A stretch of DNA of 64,000 nucleotides from Cladorrhinum sp. PSN259 (Eukaryota > Ascomycota > Sordariomycetes > Sordariales > Podosporaceae): the NCBI GenBank assembly GCA_033725935.1, contig MU867082.1:370949-434948 (forward strand). Direction: 5' to 3'. Positions within the stretch are counted from its first letter, which is position 1, and the number at the start of each line of letters is the position of its first letter. Positions 11,001 through 22,396 of the stretch are shown here, one piece after another. The position numbers were made by a program, and so were the translations under genes. The notes below the pieces were generated by a model, which was given only the letters and a program-made list of their open reading frames with translations, had not been told where the DNA came from and ran no database searches.

Positions 11001-12477
11001 CCGAGTTTGACCGACTCGGAGGGACTCCCGTGTGGCTGCGTTGTCATGCCGTCACCGGGGACCGGCAGACGACGCAGAGGAGGGAGAGCCAGATACGGCG
11101 GGGTTGGCCCATCTGTCAAACAACCTAAAGGATTAGAAGGCGAGAATTTTGCGACCGGCATGCGAGGGGGTTCTTAAACTGTGGGGGAGTCGTGGTAAGA
11201 AGCCCCGGTTTATAGACCCTCCACTCTCCTGGTGCCAGATCAGAGAGACATGAGGCTCTGTTGATTGCCCAGGGAAGATGGACCACCTTTCAGGGGGAAA
11301 TGGTGGCGCGCCCTAGAGTTATCGTGGCTCCCACTCAACGGTTCCAAACGGCTCCCAGGCCAAAGGCCAAACTGCCGTTGGGACCACGGATTGATTCTGA
11401 TGGGTATTGGGTTCCCATGCATGGCTGTTTTTTGGTTCTTGGACGTTGCTAGATGCTGCTGGATTGCTTATTAATGGTTGATTGCTGCGGATGCTGCAAG
11501 CCGTTTGTCGTTTGGATAATGGGATGGCAGATGGAAAGAATGAGGTCTGGACGGGTGGCTGCATGCTGCTGTGCCAGTTGTGTGCCAGGTCGAAGTGCAG
11601 CTTTCCGCAGTGGATGGCTGCTCACCGGTGCACCCTCAGGATACATCTAATGAGTGGTAACCGGGAATCCGGACCCAAGAGACGGCTGAAGCCAAAGCAT
11701 CCTTTGCCAGATCTGAGACAAGGCCGACATCATTCTGTCTCGTGTTACTATGAAAAGGGCAGAGCCGCTTCTTGCTGTGCACGCACAAGTTCAGTGTAGG
11801 TAATAGTCAGAGTCACATTTTTGCGTGGATTTCTGAGAGACTTTAATTGAGGAGAAGGATTAATATTTTTCATTCAGGTAAAAAGTATATGGTTTTAGAT
11901 GTAAAATCTTGTAAGTGTTGAAGAGCTCCTTCCATTTTGGATGCAACAAAGTTCAAGCTTCCGCTGAGATATGGTCACCGAAACCGCCAAGCCGCCACCT
12001 GACCTTGGCTGGCGAGTAATTGTCAGCAACCTACCAACCCGTACACGTAATTACACTATTCCTGAGCACATGCTTGAAGATTTGCTGCAAACCCGGAGGC
12101 CCGTTACACGCCAATACACTCAACTTGTATCACCTTAAATTTCCCTAACATTTCAGAATTCCGTCACCAAAACATAACCCCAATTCGGTCGGGTTTGGCC
12201 GAACAAGTCCAGTTTGGGGTCTAACCTCGGCTTGGAACACCATCCCAGAAACATGGCGCTGTCTCATCTGACTTGTTCAGGTGCCATAACTACAATTGAC
12301 TTGTTTTCTTATCATCATCATCATCATATGAAAGGCCCTTTGTCTGCTCATCCTCTACCCGTTGCATTTGCATTTCACGATCCACACTAGATAAAAGTCG
12401 GGATCCGTAATTCCTTCCCCTCTTACACTTTCAACCCCCATCTCCTCCCGTCCCCACGTAACACGCCGTCTTCCGAA
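8061..12477. other. 4.4-kb stretch without a supportable gene
   Basis: Base composition is ordinary and there are many short open frames on both strands (for example 8478-9101 minus and 9932-10432 minus). None shows protein-like composition, a family motif or paired splice sites that extend it. It includes the 5' flank of the dsRNA-binding gene and of the nitronate monooxygenase gene. Long non-coding RNA or a rapidly evolving gene cannot be excluded. Confidence 0.5.
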
Positions 12478-13672
12478 ATGCCCTTCGATACGGAACTCAC
12501 GCGCCGCCTCGGCATCGCAGGTATGAAGATGCTGTTCCCGTTTGCAAGGTGTTACAAGAAGACGACCTAGTGCTGACTTTTTTGGTGGTGATCTACAACA
12601 GTGCCTGTGGTGCAGGGCGGCATGCAGCATGTTGGATATGCTGAAATGGCGAGTGCCGTGTCCAACGCGGGTGGCCTGGGGATTATCACGGCTCTCATCT
12701 TCCCCGAACCCGAGGGGCTTCGTCAGGAGATCCGAAAGTGCAGAAAGTTGACGAGCAAGCCATTTGGAGTCAACGTCACACTTCTACCCGCCTTGGTCCC
12801 CCCAAATTACGAGGCCTACGCCCAGGTGATCATTGACGAGGGAGTCAAGATCGTCGAGACGGCCGGCAACTCGCCTGGTCCAGTTATTTCCAAGCTCAAG
12901 AAGGCTGGATGCATTGTTCTGCACAAATGCACCACCATCAGGCACGCACAGTCTGCTGTGAAACTCGGCGTTGACTTCTTGAGCATTGATGGCTTTGAGT
13001 GTGCTGGGTAAGTTCAGTTCGAGGCTTCTGCATGCAGGGAAAGACCATTCTCTGTCAGCCCCATCAAACATGGTTCATCCCACCGCTCGCACCGGACATG
13101 GCACTAACATCAACCTTCTTCTACCCAGCCACGTTGGTGAATCAGACATCACCAACTTTATCCTCCTGAGCAAGGCTCGCCAAACTCTTAAGGTGCCCTT
13201 CATCGCTTCGGGTGGCTTTGCCGATGGTCAAGGTCTCGCTGCTGCGCTCTGCTTGGGCGCATGCGGTGTAAACATGGGGACTCGCTTCCTGTGCACTGTT
13301 GAATCCCCGATTCATCAGAATATCAAGGAGCAGATCGTCAAGGCCGAGGAGACTGACACGACGCTCGTGATGAGGCGCTGGCGCAACACCACGCGTCTTT
13401 ACAAGAATAAGGTCACTGAGCAGGCCGTCAAGGTTGAGAGGGAGAGCAAGACCGGCGAGTTTGCCGAGATTGCTCCATATGTGAGCGGCAAGCGCGGCAA
13501 GGAGGTGTTCATCAACGGAGACCCGGAATACGGCGTTTGGACCGCCGGCCAAGTTATCGGGTTGATCAACGATATTCCAACTTGCAAGGATCTGATCACG
13601 AGAATTGAGAAGGAGGCCGAGGAGACTCTCAAGGAGAAGATTAATCTATTCAAGCCCGCGTCCAAGCTATAG
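12478..13672 (+). CDS. Nitronate monooxygenase (2-nitropropane dioxygenase family)
   Basis: Three exons (12478-12520, 12602-13007, 13129-13672) are separated by introns of 81 and 121 nt and give 330 residues. The protein is an FMN-dependent TIM-barrel enzyme oxidising alkyl nitronates to carbonyl compounds and nitrite. Visible family features are the N-terminal VVQGGMQHVGYAEMASAVS with the glycine pair near FMN, GGLGIITAL, KPFGVNVTLLP, the GCIVLHKC strand, GFECAGH at the second splice junction, and the phosphate-binding IASGGFADGQG with CGVNMGTRFL. Length is close to the usual 320-380. There is no predicted targeting signal at the N-terminus. The family detoxifies propionate-3-nitronate and related compounds; the true substrate here is not known. 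Confidence 0.92.
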
Positions 13673-14464
13673 AGTGAGTTGTGTATTCTAGAGGAGTTTA
13701 GGATAGAACGACTTATGAGCATGTTTTTGAAGGCCGAAGTGGACATTGAGAGGGTTTTTTTATGTAGCTCAAATTCTGCAAGAATAGATAGACGTATCAG
13801 AAATCTAAACGAACAAGAATAACACGAAACCCGGTAATCCCATCCAGTACTGTCGGTGGTTGTATACTACATAGTAAGTGAAGTGGCGATAGTACACACA
13901 ATACCCTAACCCCCTTAACCCCAGAAAGTCAGATGCTCCATGAATCGCCTAGCTTTGAACTACCGAACCGTCCATTCAAACCCCACTTCTCCGCGTGGGC
14001 GTGCTGATTACTGCGCCGGACCTCGGTTCTCAAAGCACCCCGGCAAAGGGTGGAGGGTCCCCAGGAACGACCGCGGGAAAAGAAGCCAAGCGGGCCACCA
14101 GGGACATTCCTTGAGTCTGAATTGAGGGGTGTGCCTTTCTTTCATCCAGAAGAGCTGCCTACCACCTCACCTCGTGACTCTTTTCTTTTTTCTTCTTTCT
14201 TTTTTGGCCTTTTACATTTCTCCAAGATACAAATCATACTCGCGACTTCGAGTGACACATATACCCTACGAACAGTCCGAGACTTGATCGCGCGCACGCA
14301 TCAACGGGAACAACTTATCCGAATCCGGACGGGATCAGGTGGCGTCATATTCCACATTTCGCGAAACCGCATTGCCGCATTTTCGCAACACTACGCAAAA
14401 CACAACAAGACACACAAAACATAGCTGTTGAACAGTCTGTTATTTAAAAAATCAACCGCCCAAA
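13673..14464. other. Intergenic region between nitronate monooxygenase and PEX11
   Basis: This is the 3' flank of the nitronate monooxygenase gene and the 5' leader and promoter of PEX11. The leader is A/C-rich near 14390-14460. No other feature is seen. Confidence 0.6.
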
Positions 14465-15242
14465 ATGGTCGCCGACACCTTAATCTACCACCCGGCAGTC
14501 TCGCACTACCTGAAATTCGTCGGCACGACCGTAGGCCGCGACAAGCTCCTGCGCCTCCTCCAGTACTTTGCCCGCTTCTACGCCTGGTACCTCTTCCGCA
14601 CCAACAAGCCCCAGTCGTCCATCTCGCCATGGGAGGCAATGAAGAAGCAGTTCGGGCTCGTCCGCAAAGTTTTGCGAGCGGGCAAGAACGTGGAGCACTT
14701 CAAGGCTGCCGCCCTGGCGGCGGATAACAACACGATGGACCCCGTGCTCAAGTACATGGCTGTCGGTCGGCAGCTTGGTTATGCGGGGTACTTGACGATG
14801 GATCTGTTTACGCTGTTGGACGCGACGGGCATCAAGAAGAGCGTGCACGCCAAGAAGCTGCAGACGGAGGCGTACAGGTTCTGGGCCGTGGGAATTGCCT
14901 GCTCCGTGATTGCGCAGGCTTATACGCTTTACGGGCTGAGGGAGCGGGAGAAGAAGGTTGATAAGAAGGAAGGGGAGGGCGTCGTTGAGGGCAAGAAGAT
15001 TGTAAAGTGAGTTATTACCCACACTACCGGAAGTGGAACGGTTGAGCAGAAAAGATTGATGCTAACGGAGTGAAAATAGGGAGCGCGCTGCTAGCCGGTT
15101 GCAGTTGACTTCGGATCTCTGCGATATCACGGTGCCTTTGGCCGCCCTGGGCTGGGCCAACTTTGATGATGGGTTCGTTGGTTTGGCTGGCACGGTCAGC
15201 AGTTTGATTGGTATTTATAGCCAGTGGAAGAAGACTGCTTGA
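14465..15242 (+). CDS. PEX11: Peroxisomal membrane protein PEX11
   Basis: Exons 14465-15006 and 15080-15242 flank a 73-nt intron (GTGAGT...ATAG) and give 234 residues. The protein matches the PEX11 family over its full length: an N-terminal amphipathic helix region (HPAVSHYLKFVGTTVGRDK), the LLQYFARFYAWYL segment, the central FGLVRKVLRAGKNVEHFKAA motif, and a C-terminal hydrophobic segment ending GLAGTVSSLIGIYSQW. PEX11 tubulates and elongates peroxisome membranes and controls peroxisome proliferation. The intron falls just after a Lys-rich loop and keeps the C-terminal membrane segment in a separate exon. The start has Kozak-like AAAATGG. Confidence 0.94.
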
Positions 15243-16731
15243 GTTGAGGTATCGCAGAAGGGAAAGGGTGTTGATTGAGAGGTGGAAGGGGAAAAAAAGA
15301 GAGAAACAGAACTGTCGTTGGATGACTGGAGAGAGAGATGGTGATGATTACAGATGCCAGACAGATTGGATGTTTTGGTCATTCTTTTATGCTCCTTTCT
15401 TCTTTGGCCGATTTTTATTTTTGTGATTTTTAGGAAGCTTTTGGTGGGTTATTTTTGTTCTTGTTTCTGTTTTGATACCTAATTTCTCTGCTTCCTATAT
15501 CTCTTTGGTTTTCTGTAGGATATCTATATCAATAGGATTGCTATAAGGTTCTGAGAGTTGTTTCTGTAGGATGGGTGGAATGACTTCTTTGCTATGGACA
15601 AAGCATGTGACAGACCATTGAAAAGAGAGCGGAGCTCGCTAGTAGTGCATTTTGGGATGAGCTTCAACGGAGCCTTATTATGGAGTCTCTTGAGGGAATT
15701 GGGCACTGATGAATATTGAAATTCGGTTCTTATTATCCGCGTCTTTATTGGAACCTTATCTAGAGCTTGTCTAAACTCCATTGCCAAAACGACTTTTTTA
15801 TTCTTAATAACACAAGCGGGGCTCTGTGTCCATCTTGGTTGCCAAGGAACAAGAAAGTTCCAAAAGCATACCCCTGTCAATCTTTCTGCAAGGGCAATCA
15901 TTTTTTTGGTGTGACGTCTTTCTTCCCCCTCATTTTGGGGGCTGAAGAAAATGCAATCGCGTGTTTATGGCCACCACCTGCACCCGTCCACGCCATCACA
16001 GCATATAAGCCACTCGTTTAGAGAGTCATATTGAATTACAAGAACAAATTGATTGACAAGTATGGCAGTTCGAGACGACGATCTCAAGGCGAGATATTCG
16101 TAACCCAAGATCGATTGAGCCAAGGCATCGGAGTCGTCTCGACAGGGCAAGGTCAATGACGGCAGAGCATGGAGCCCCGCGCTGCCAGGGACAATGCTCA
16201 AAGTTCCTGGCATCGCATGGCATTGATTCATCGCAATGTGCCCAACAAACAGCTCCTGTTCGTTTCACTTGGTGAAGCTAGCGACACCTCGGCATGATCA
16301 AGAGATAGAAAAATGCAAAACAAGAAATAAAATAAAAGTACACCTTCTGACGCCCACTTTCCATGTTTGTGTCGAATGCCTGGCTCTTCTCGTTCCGTCC
16401 CGCATTCAATATCCAAGCCATATCCAGCCACCTCCCCCCTCCCGTACATACATACGTATCCTGTACTAGCCAACTGCTGTCTCCTCCTCCTCCACAACCA
16501 ACAGCCTGGAACACCCAGCCGCCCGCAACCGGAATTCAGTGTCGGACTGACCTCTTCGTACACGAAGCGTGGTGATAATTGGAAGTTTCAAAAACTCGGG
16601 CATTGCGCTGTGATTGTTTCGTTCTCAAGACCAAAGAATTCACATTCTTCAGCTCGCGCGATCAAAGTTCCCAATCTATAGAACTCAATTGACCCCTCAA
16701 CACCATCAATTCCACCCAACAAGCAAAGAAG
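15243..16731. other. Intergenic region between PEX11 and the type III PKS
   Basis: No gene can be supported. The last 400 bp before the PKS start is C/A-rich, as in many fungal leaders. Confidence 0.6.
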
Positions 16732-18139
16732 ATGGCAGCAACACCAGAATCCAAAGAGCTGGGACTCTCAATCCTCGGCTTGGGAGTCCAGTACCCTGCT
16801 CACTCCCTCAAAGCCAGTGCGGTCGAGACTTTAAGCAAGAAATACCACCCAGAGTCTCCAGCGTACGTACTCCTCCCTCCCTCAATACCAGCCCCGAGAA
16901 CCTCTCACTAACTCTTTGCCCCTCCTCAGAATGAAAAAAGTGCTCTCCATAAATCGCTACACGGGAATCGACCAGCGCTCCTCAATAGGCGACCCCTCCC
17001 ACCCGCTCGTCAACCAACCTTCTCCTCCTACAATCTCTGAAATCCACCAAACATTCCACTCAGACGGCATTCCACTCGCCGTTTCCGCGTGCCAAAAAGC
17101 CCTCTCCGAAGCTCATCTCCAAGCCTCGTCCATAACCCACCTCGTCTCAACCACATGCACGGACTCTGCGAACCCGGGGTACGACCACTACGTCGCGAAA
17201 TCACTCGGGCTTTCCACCTCAGTCCAAAAAGCCCTTCTTCACGGTGTAGGCTGCGCCGGTGGCCTCACAGCTCTCCGAACGGCAGCCAATCTCTGTCTAG
17301 GCCACTCGTTCCGCGGGCTTCCCGCTCGAATCCTCGTTTTGGCACTTGAGGTTTCCACGATCTTGGTCCGTTCCGAACTGGAATCAATAGCCGAACTGCA
17401 AGAAACACGTATCGGCGTTTGTTTATTCTCAGACTGCGCCTCGGCAGTCGTGCTCTCAAACAACATCCCAGACTCAAACTCTGAACCGTTGCCGCCACCA
17501 ATATACTCACTCCTATCATATCACCAATCCGTCATTCCAGACACCGAGGAAGACCTAGGATTCGACGTACACCCGTTGGGATGGAAAGTAATTCTCTCAC
17601 CGCGCGTGCCGGGTCTCACAAAATCGATCCTTCAACCGTCATACGACGCTCTTATGGAATCCTCGCCCGCACTACCAGAAGAATACGTGGAACCAAAAGA
17701 TTTCGACTGGGCAATGCATCCAGGCGGTGCCACAATTCTGACCGGGGCCGAATCTGCTTTGAACATAACTCCTCAGCACATGCGAGCAAGTTACGATACT
17801 TACATTAATCACGGGAATTCCTCCTCTGCGACCATTTTCTCAGTGTTGGATCGGCTGAGACAAAAGGATATGGACGGCATGACGCCTGACGATAGAGGTG
17901 CAAAGGAAATGGTTGTCGGTTGTGCTTTTGGGCCTGGTATTGCCGTCGAGATGTGTTTGTTGAAGAGGAACTTGGGGTTGATAGATGTGAAGAGGAGGGG
18001 AATGGAGACACCGCCTGAGACTGAGAGTGAGGGCAGCGAGGGTGGGGATGGGATTCAGGGTAATGAGGAGGACGTGGAGAAGAAAGAAGGAGAAGAGGAG
18101 TTCATAAGCCAGGCGTTGGAGAGTGTTGAACTAGATTAA
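16732..18139 (+). CDS. Type III polyketide synthase (chalcone/stilbene synthase superfamily)
   Basis: Exons 16732-16862 and 16930-18139 with a 67-nt intron give 446 residues. The Cys-His-Asn catalytic triad is visible: Cys152 in GVGCAGG, His307 in AMHPGG and Asn340 in NHGNSSSAT. The N-terminal domain has the SINRYTGID strand and the CTDSANPGYD region, and the C-terminal thiolase-fold half ends in VVGCAFGPGIAVEM. Such enzymes extend an acyl-CoA starter with malonyl-CoA and cyclise without an ACP; fungal members make resorcylic acids, resorcinols or pyrones. The last 60 residues form an acidic Glu-rich tail beyond the catalytic fold. Flanking genes (PEX11, PABP) are housekeeping, so no biosynthetic cluster is evident. 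The donor after GC at 16862 was chosen because it keeps the family spacing SPAMKKVL. Confidence 0.95.
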
Positions 18140-20076
18140 GAGAGCGAGAGATTTTGGCAGGACAAGGGTGTAGATATGACGGAATAATGATGAATTTTTA
18201 TGTTATTTTTATTTTTATACTTGGGAGAGTAAAATGGCGTGTATATATATAAATATGAGATGGAATTTCGTCTAGTTGTTTTGGACGAACCCCTTTTGCG
18301 TGAGTCATGTTTTTTGTTTACTTGGGATGAGGGGCAAGGCAGTTTTGGTGGCATAGGGAAGAGGGCATGGTGTATGACGAGAGAAATATAAGGCAAAAAA
18401 TATGCAAAGTAGTTGTATGTCATACATACCTCTACCACAGTTATTGTACCACTCACCAACAAACTGCTATATGTAGTTGGGCAAAGTCGTATGTGTACAT
18501 TGTAGTCTAGCGAGAGCAAATAAAAAACAACGCAAGCATTTGTATATAAAAAAGATTGGGTAAATTGTCATATTCTCCTCCTTGACTACTTGAGAGTAAA
18601 ATAAGATACAATGTTACTGTAAATAATTATCTCATCGTCATCAACCCCCCAAAAGAAAAACCTCAGTATTAAACCTACCCATATTATTATTATACTGTAC
18701 CACGTATGATTTATAAGACATTGTAGAAACACACATACGATTTATAACACATATTTATAACACATGACAGAACAAACAGAATTGTATACATGACAGAAGG
18801 ATAACAACTAGGATATTAAATCGTCATAAAAAAAAGATAAAAAATAAAAAATAAAAAGATTGTTAGAATTAATAATCCAAGTCAAAGTCCCCCAAGTTTC
18901 ATTCCCAGATTTCAGAGATGCCAGCCAGATATTATATTTCACAAAACTCTACATCATTATTTTAACAGTTCACTAAACGTACTTTTGATCTTGAGAAATC
19001 CAAATCTCACCACCTCATAACACAACATACGCCGAGAATATACATGTACTTGTTTTCATGAGAAGCCTTACATCAAAATCAAAGACCAAGCACTTGATAT
19101 AGACTCATCATTTTCACCCAAAAGAGCTCGGCCCATCTGTAATTATCTCGTGAAAGATTGACCCCGACCTATTTGAGAGTAGTAGTGTCACCTTATATCA
19201 TAATCGCAAGATACATAGATAGATAATGAATACAGCCTTGTTCTTTGTCACACGCTTCACAAGTATATATCACATGCACCACACAAAATGATTAATAGAA
19301 ATTTTACTCTCTATTAGCTAGTTCAGGATAAACGCCCCTACTAATACCGTCGTCAAATCGTAATCCCATCGTCCAAGTATTAATTCTTAATAGAAAAAAA
19401 ATATTAGACGACCGAGAAATAAAAAGAGACAATCTTTCGAGAACGATGGCTCAATCAGTAATAAGAAATGAAGAACCGTGTTTGAGAAGATGATGTTTGT
19501 CGTCGCCGTAAAGGGCGAGGCAAAAATAACAAAATCCCAATCCCGAAAACCATGCTAATAGCCATCCCATTTTGCTCATCTCTCGCTCTCTTCTTCCCCT
19601 TGAAAAAAAACCCAACCCATAAAACGCCCATTAGTCGGTTAGACAAATAAAAAACAATCGATATCCCGCCCATGGTTGAGTCCACAAAGAGATAAATAAG
19701 ACCCCTTTAACACCTTCAACCGGGCCGGAATGTAGTGTGTCCCCATCATAACAAAGCAAGTCTATGTAGTACATGACAGCATGACGTGTCAATGCGGTAG
19801 CAAAATCCGCGATAAGTTCGTTTGTCCAAAGGGACTCGTCGTAACTTCTCATAGAAAATACTGCCCAGATCCCCCCGATGCTCTGAACCTCTCCCCACCT
19901 ATGCATCGGACGGAAGATATCATGCTGCTGCAAACCTGGTATCAAAACTTTTCCCCGACCCTTTTGCGAGATTGACCGAAGAGAACCGAAAAGGAAAAGA
20001 TAAGAAAGCGGAATCAATAGAAATAACCCGGGCCACCTGCACCAATCGTCATGGTAAAGAGTTGTCGTAATAGCGT
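18140..20076. other. AT-rich intergenic region
   Basis: The stretch between about 18180 and 19450 is clearly AT-rich with homopolymer runs and short local repeats (for example tttataacacat near 18740-18770). It carries no convincing ORF. It separates the convergent 3' ends of the PKS and PABP genes. Confidence 0.6.
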
Positions 20077-22396
20077 TTAAGCCCTCTGCTCCTCGGGCTT
20101 CTCCTCGGGCTTGGTCTCCTCGACTGCACCCTCGGTCTGGCCTTGGGACTTGACGTACTCGTCGTAGACAGCGAGTGCCTCATTGACCTTGGACTGGAGA
20201 GCGGCATCATCATCGAGACTGTAAAAGTAGTAGTTGGTCAGTAAGGAGAAAGTCATAAAAACGCGGAGAGGTGAACAAAACTTACAGGTTGATGAGCTCA
20301 GCATTGTCCATCTCCAAGAGCATGCCAGTGATCTTGCCGGCGAGGGCAGGCTGAATCATCTGGATCTTGGGGAAGAGGCTCTCGCCAATGAGCTGCTTCT
20401 GCTGCTGAGCGGTCTGGCCAGGGAGCTGGGTCTGAACAAGAGAAGAAGCGTTCAGCTGCTGCTGATCGGCAGGGGCAGCGTGGGCAGCGCCACCGCGGCC
20501 ACCAGCGAAACCACCACGGCCACCAGCGCCGCCACGTCCCATGTTACCGTTCTGGGGTCTGCCGTTAGGAGGGAACCCAGCAATGCCGGGAGAGCCGGCA
20601 ACACCCTGGGGGCCGGGGCCTCGAGGACCGGGAGCGCCGCGGCCACCCTGCATGCCCTGGATCGATTGCATGGCAGCGATGAACTGAGGGTTATTAGTGG
20701 GCTGAGGAGGGAAGGCGCCAGGAGGGAAAGCCATGGGGTAGACAGGCATTTGCTGAGGGGGCATGGCACCGCGGCCAACCTGGGCGGGATAGGGGAACTG
20801 GCCAGGGCGGCCACCCTGAGAAGGAATGCCCATCTGGCCCTGAGGGAAAGGCATTCCGCGTCCGCCAGCGGGAAGAGGGAAGCCGGGCTGCTGACCGGCA
20901 GCAAAGTAGACAGGAGGCTGCATGTACTGGGCGGGCATACCGGCCTGGGCAGCGGCCTGCTGCATGCGGAGCTGGTTGCGAGCCTGGATGCTGGCCTCAA
21001 GCTGGCTCTTGCGGACATCCTTGCGCTGGGCAAGGGCGACGTAGAGAGGCTTGTTGTCGATCATACGCTGGTTCATCTCGGCGACAGCCTTGGTGGCGTC
21101 ATCGGGGTTGCTGAAGCAAACAAAGCCGAAGCCCTTGCTCTTGCCGAGCCTGCGATCCTTCTTCTCAGACTTCTTCTCGGCGGTCTCGTCCTCCTCCTTG
21201 GTCTCGACCTCCTCCTTGTTCTCATTGTCCTTGCCGTCCTTGTCCTCCTCGGAGTTCTCGACGACGCTGTCACGCATGACCTTGGCCGAGGTGATGGGGC
21301 CAAACTCGGCGAACATCGAGCGGAGCTTGTCATCATCAACATCGTCGGCCAAGTTCTTGATGTAGAGGTTGACACCTTGATATTTGTTAGCCTTCTCAAG
21401 GCGAGCGGCCTCGTACGACCTGCGAAGCTCCTCCTCGCGCTCGTGCTTCTTCTGGGCACGGCCGACATAGAGATCCTGTCCACGGAAGTCCTTGCCGTTG
21501 AGGTCATCAACAGCCTGGGCGGCTGCCTCATGGCTAATAAAGTTGACGAAGCCGAACCCACGGCTCTTGCCCTCGTTGTCGCGGGCAAGCGAAGAAGAGG
21601 TGACGTCACCAAACTTGGTAAAGAGATCACGGAAATCATCGTCAGTAACCTCGGTGGGAATGTTCTTGACGTAGACGTTGGTGAAGTTGGCCTTCATCTC
21701 CTCGAACTTGCTCTGACGATCCTTCTTGGGAATGTGATAGCCGACATAGACCTTCTTCTCGTTGAGAAGCATGCCATTAACGTGCTTGATGGCGTTGGCG
21801 GCAGCCTCATCAGTCTCGTAGTGAACGAAACCATAGCCCTTGGATGCACCGGTCTCGTCCTGGGCAACCTTGCAGCTAAGGATGTTGCCGAAAGCAGCAA
21901 AGGTGTCGTGAAGAGCCTTGTTGTCGATGGCAACATCGAGGTTTTTAATGAAAACATTGCCCTGGCCGGTCTTGCGGAGAGCGGGGTCTCGCTGAGACCA
22001 CATGATGCGGCAGGGGCGGTTCTTGATGAGGGTGTAGTTCAGGTCCTCGAGAGCCTTCTCGCCGTCAGCGGTGGAGTTGTAGTTGACGTAGGCATAGCCG
22101 AGAGAGCGACGGGTGACAGCATCGCGGCAGACACGGATAGAGGCGACAGAGCCAATCTGGGAGAACAACTCGAAGAGCATGGCCTCAGTCACAGACGGGT
22201 CCAGCTCACCGACGTAGAGGGAGGCAGAAGCCTGGGGGTGAGGAGCAGCCGAGTTGGGGGTAGGGCCAGCGCCATCTTGGTCGAACTGGCCTTCCGGAAC
22301 GGCAGTATCAATAGGAGCAGGAGCACCGTTGAGGTTGGTGTTGCTGAGATCAGCGGCGAGCTGGTCGACAGCGCCGGGGGCAACAGGAGCGGCCAT
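20077..22396 (-). CDS. PAB1: Polyadenylate-binding protein, cytoplasmic and nuclear
   Basis: Exon 22396-20286 and last exon 20218-20077 are joined over a 67-nt intron (GTAAGT...ACAG), giving 750 residues. There are four RRMs (about residues 57-135, 145-222, 238-315 and 341-455) with RNP1/RNP2 motifs such as SLYVGEL, GYAYVNY, NVFIKNL, GYGFVHY, NVYVKNI, GFGFVNF, NLYIKNL and GFGFVCF. A Pro/Gly/Met-rich linker follows, then a C-terminal MLLE domain (KITGMLLEMDN) that the intron splits. RRM4 contains a Lys/Glu-rich acidic insert of nearly 40 residues between RNP2 and RNP1. The protein coats poly(A) tails and links them to translation and deadenylation factors. The long open frame on the opposite strand is a codon-bias shadow. 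Confidence 0.97.

Noticed and set aside
14480..15022. Minus-strand ORF of 180 codons opposite PEX11
   Set aside because: Antisense shadow; the PEX11 frame is clear.
18520..19450. AT-rich region as a RIP-mutated transposon
   Set aside because: No inverted ends, no relic of a transposase or reverse transcriptase frame, and no second copy in the window.
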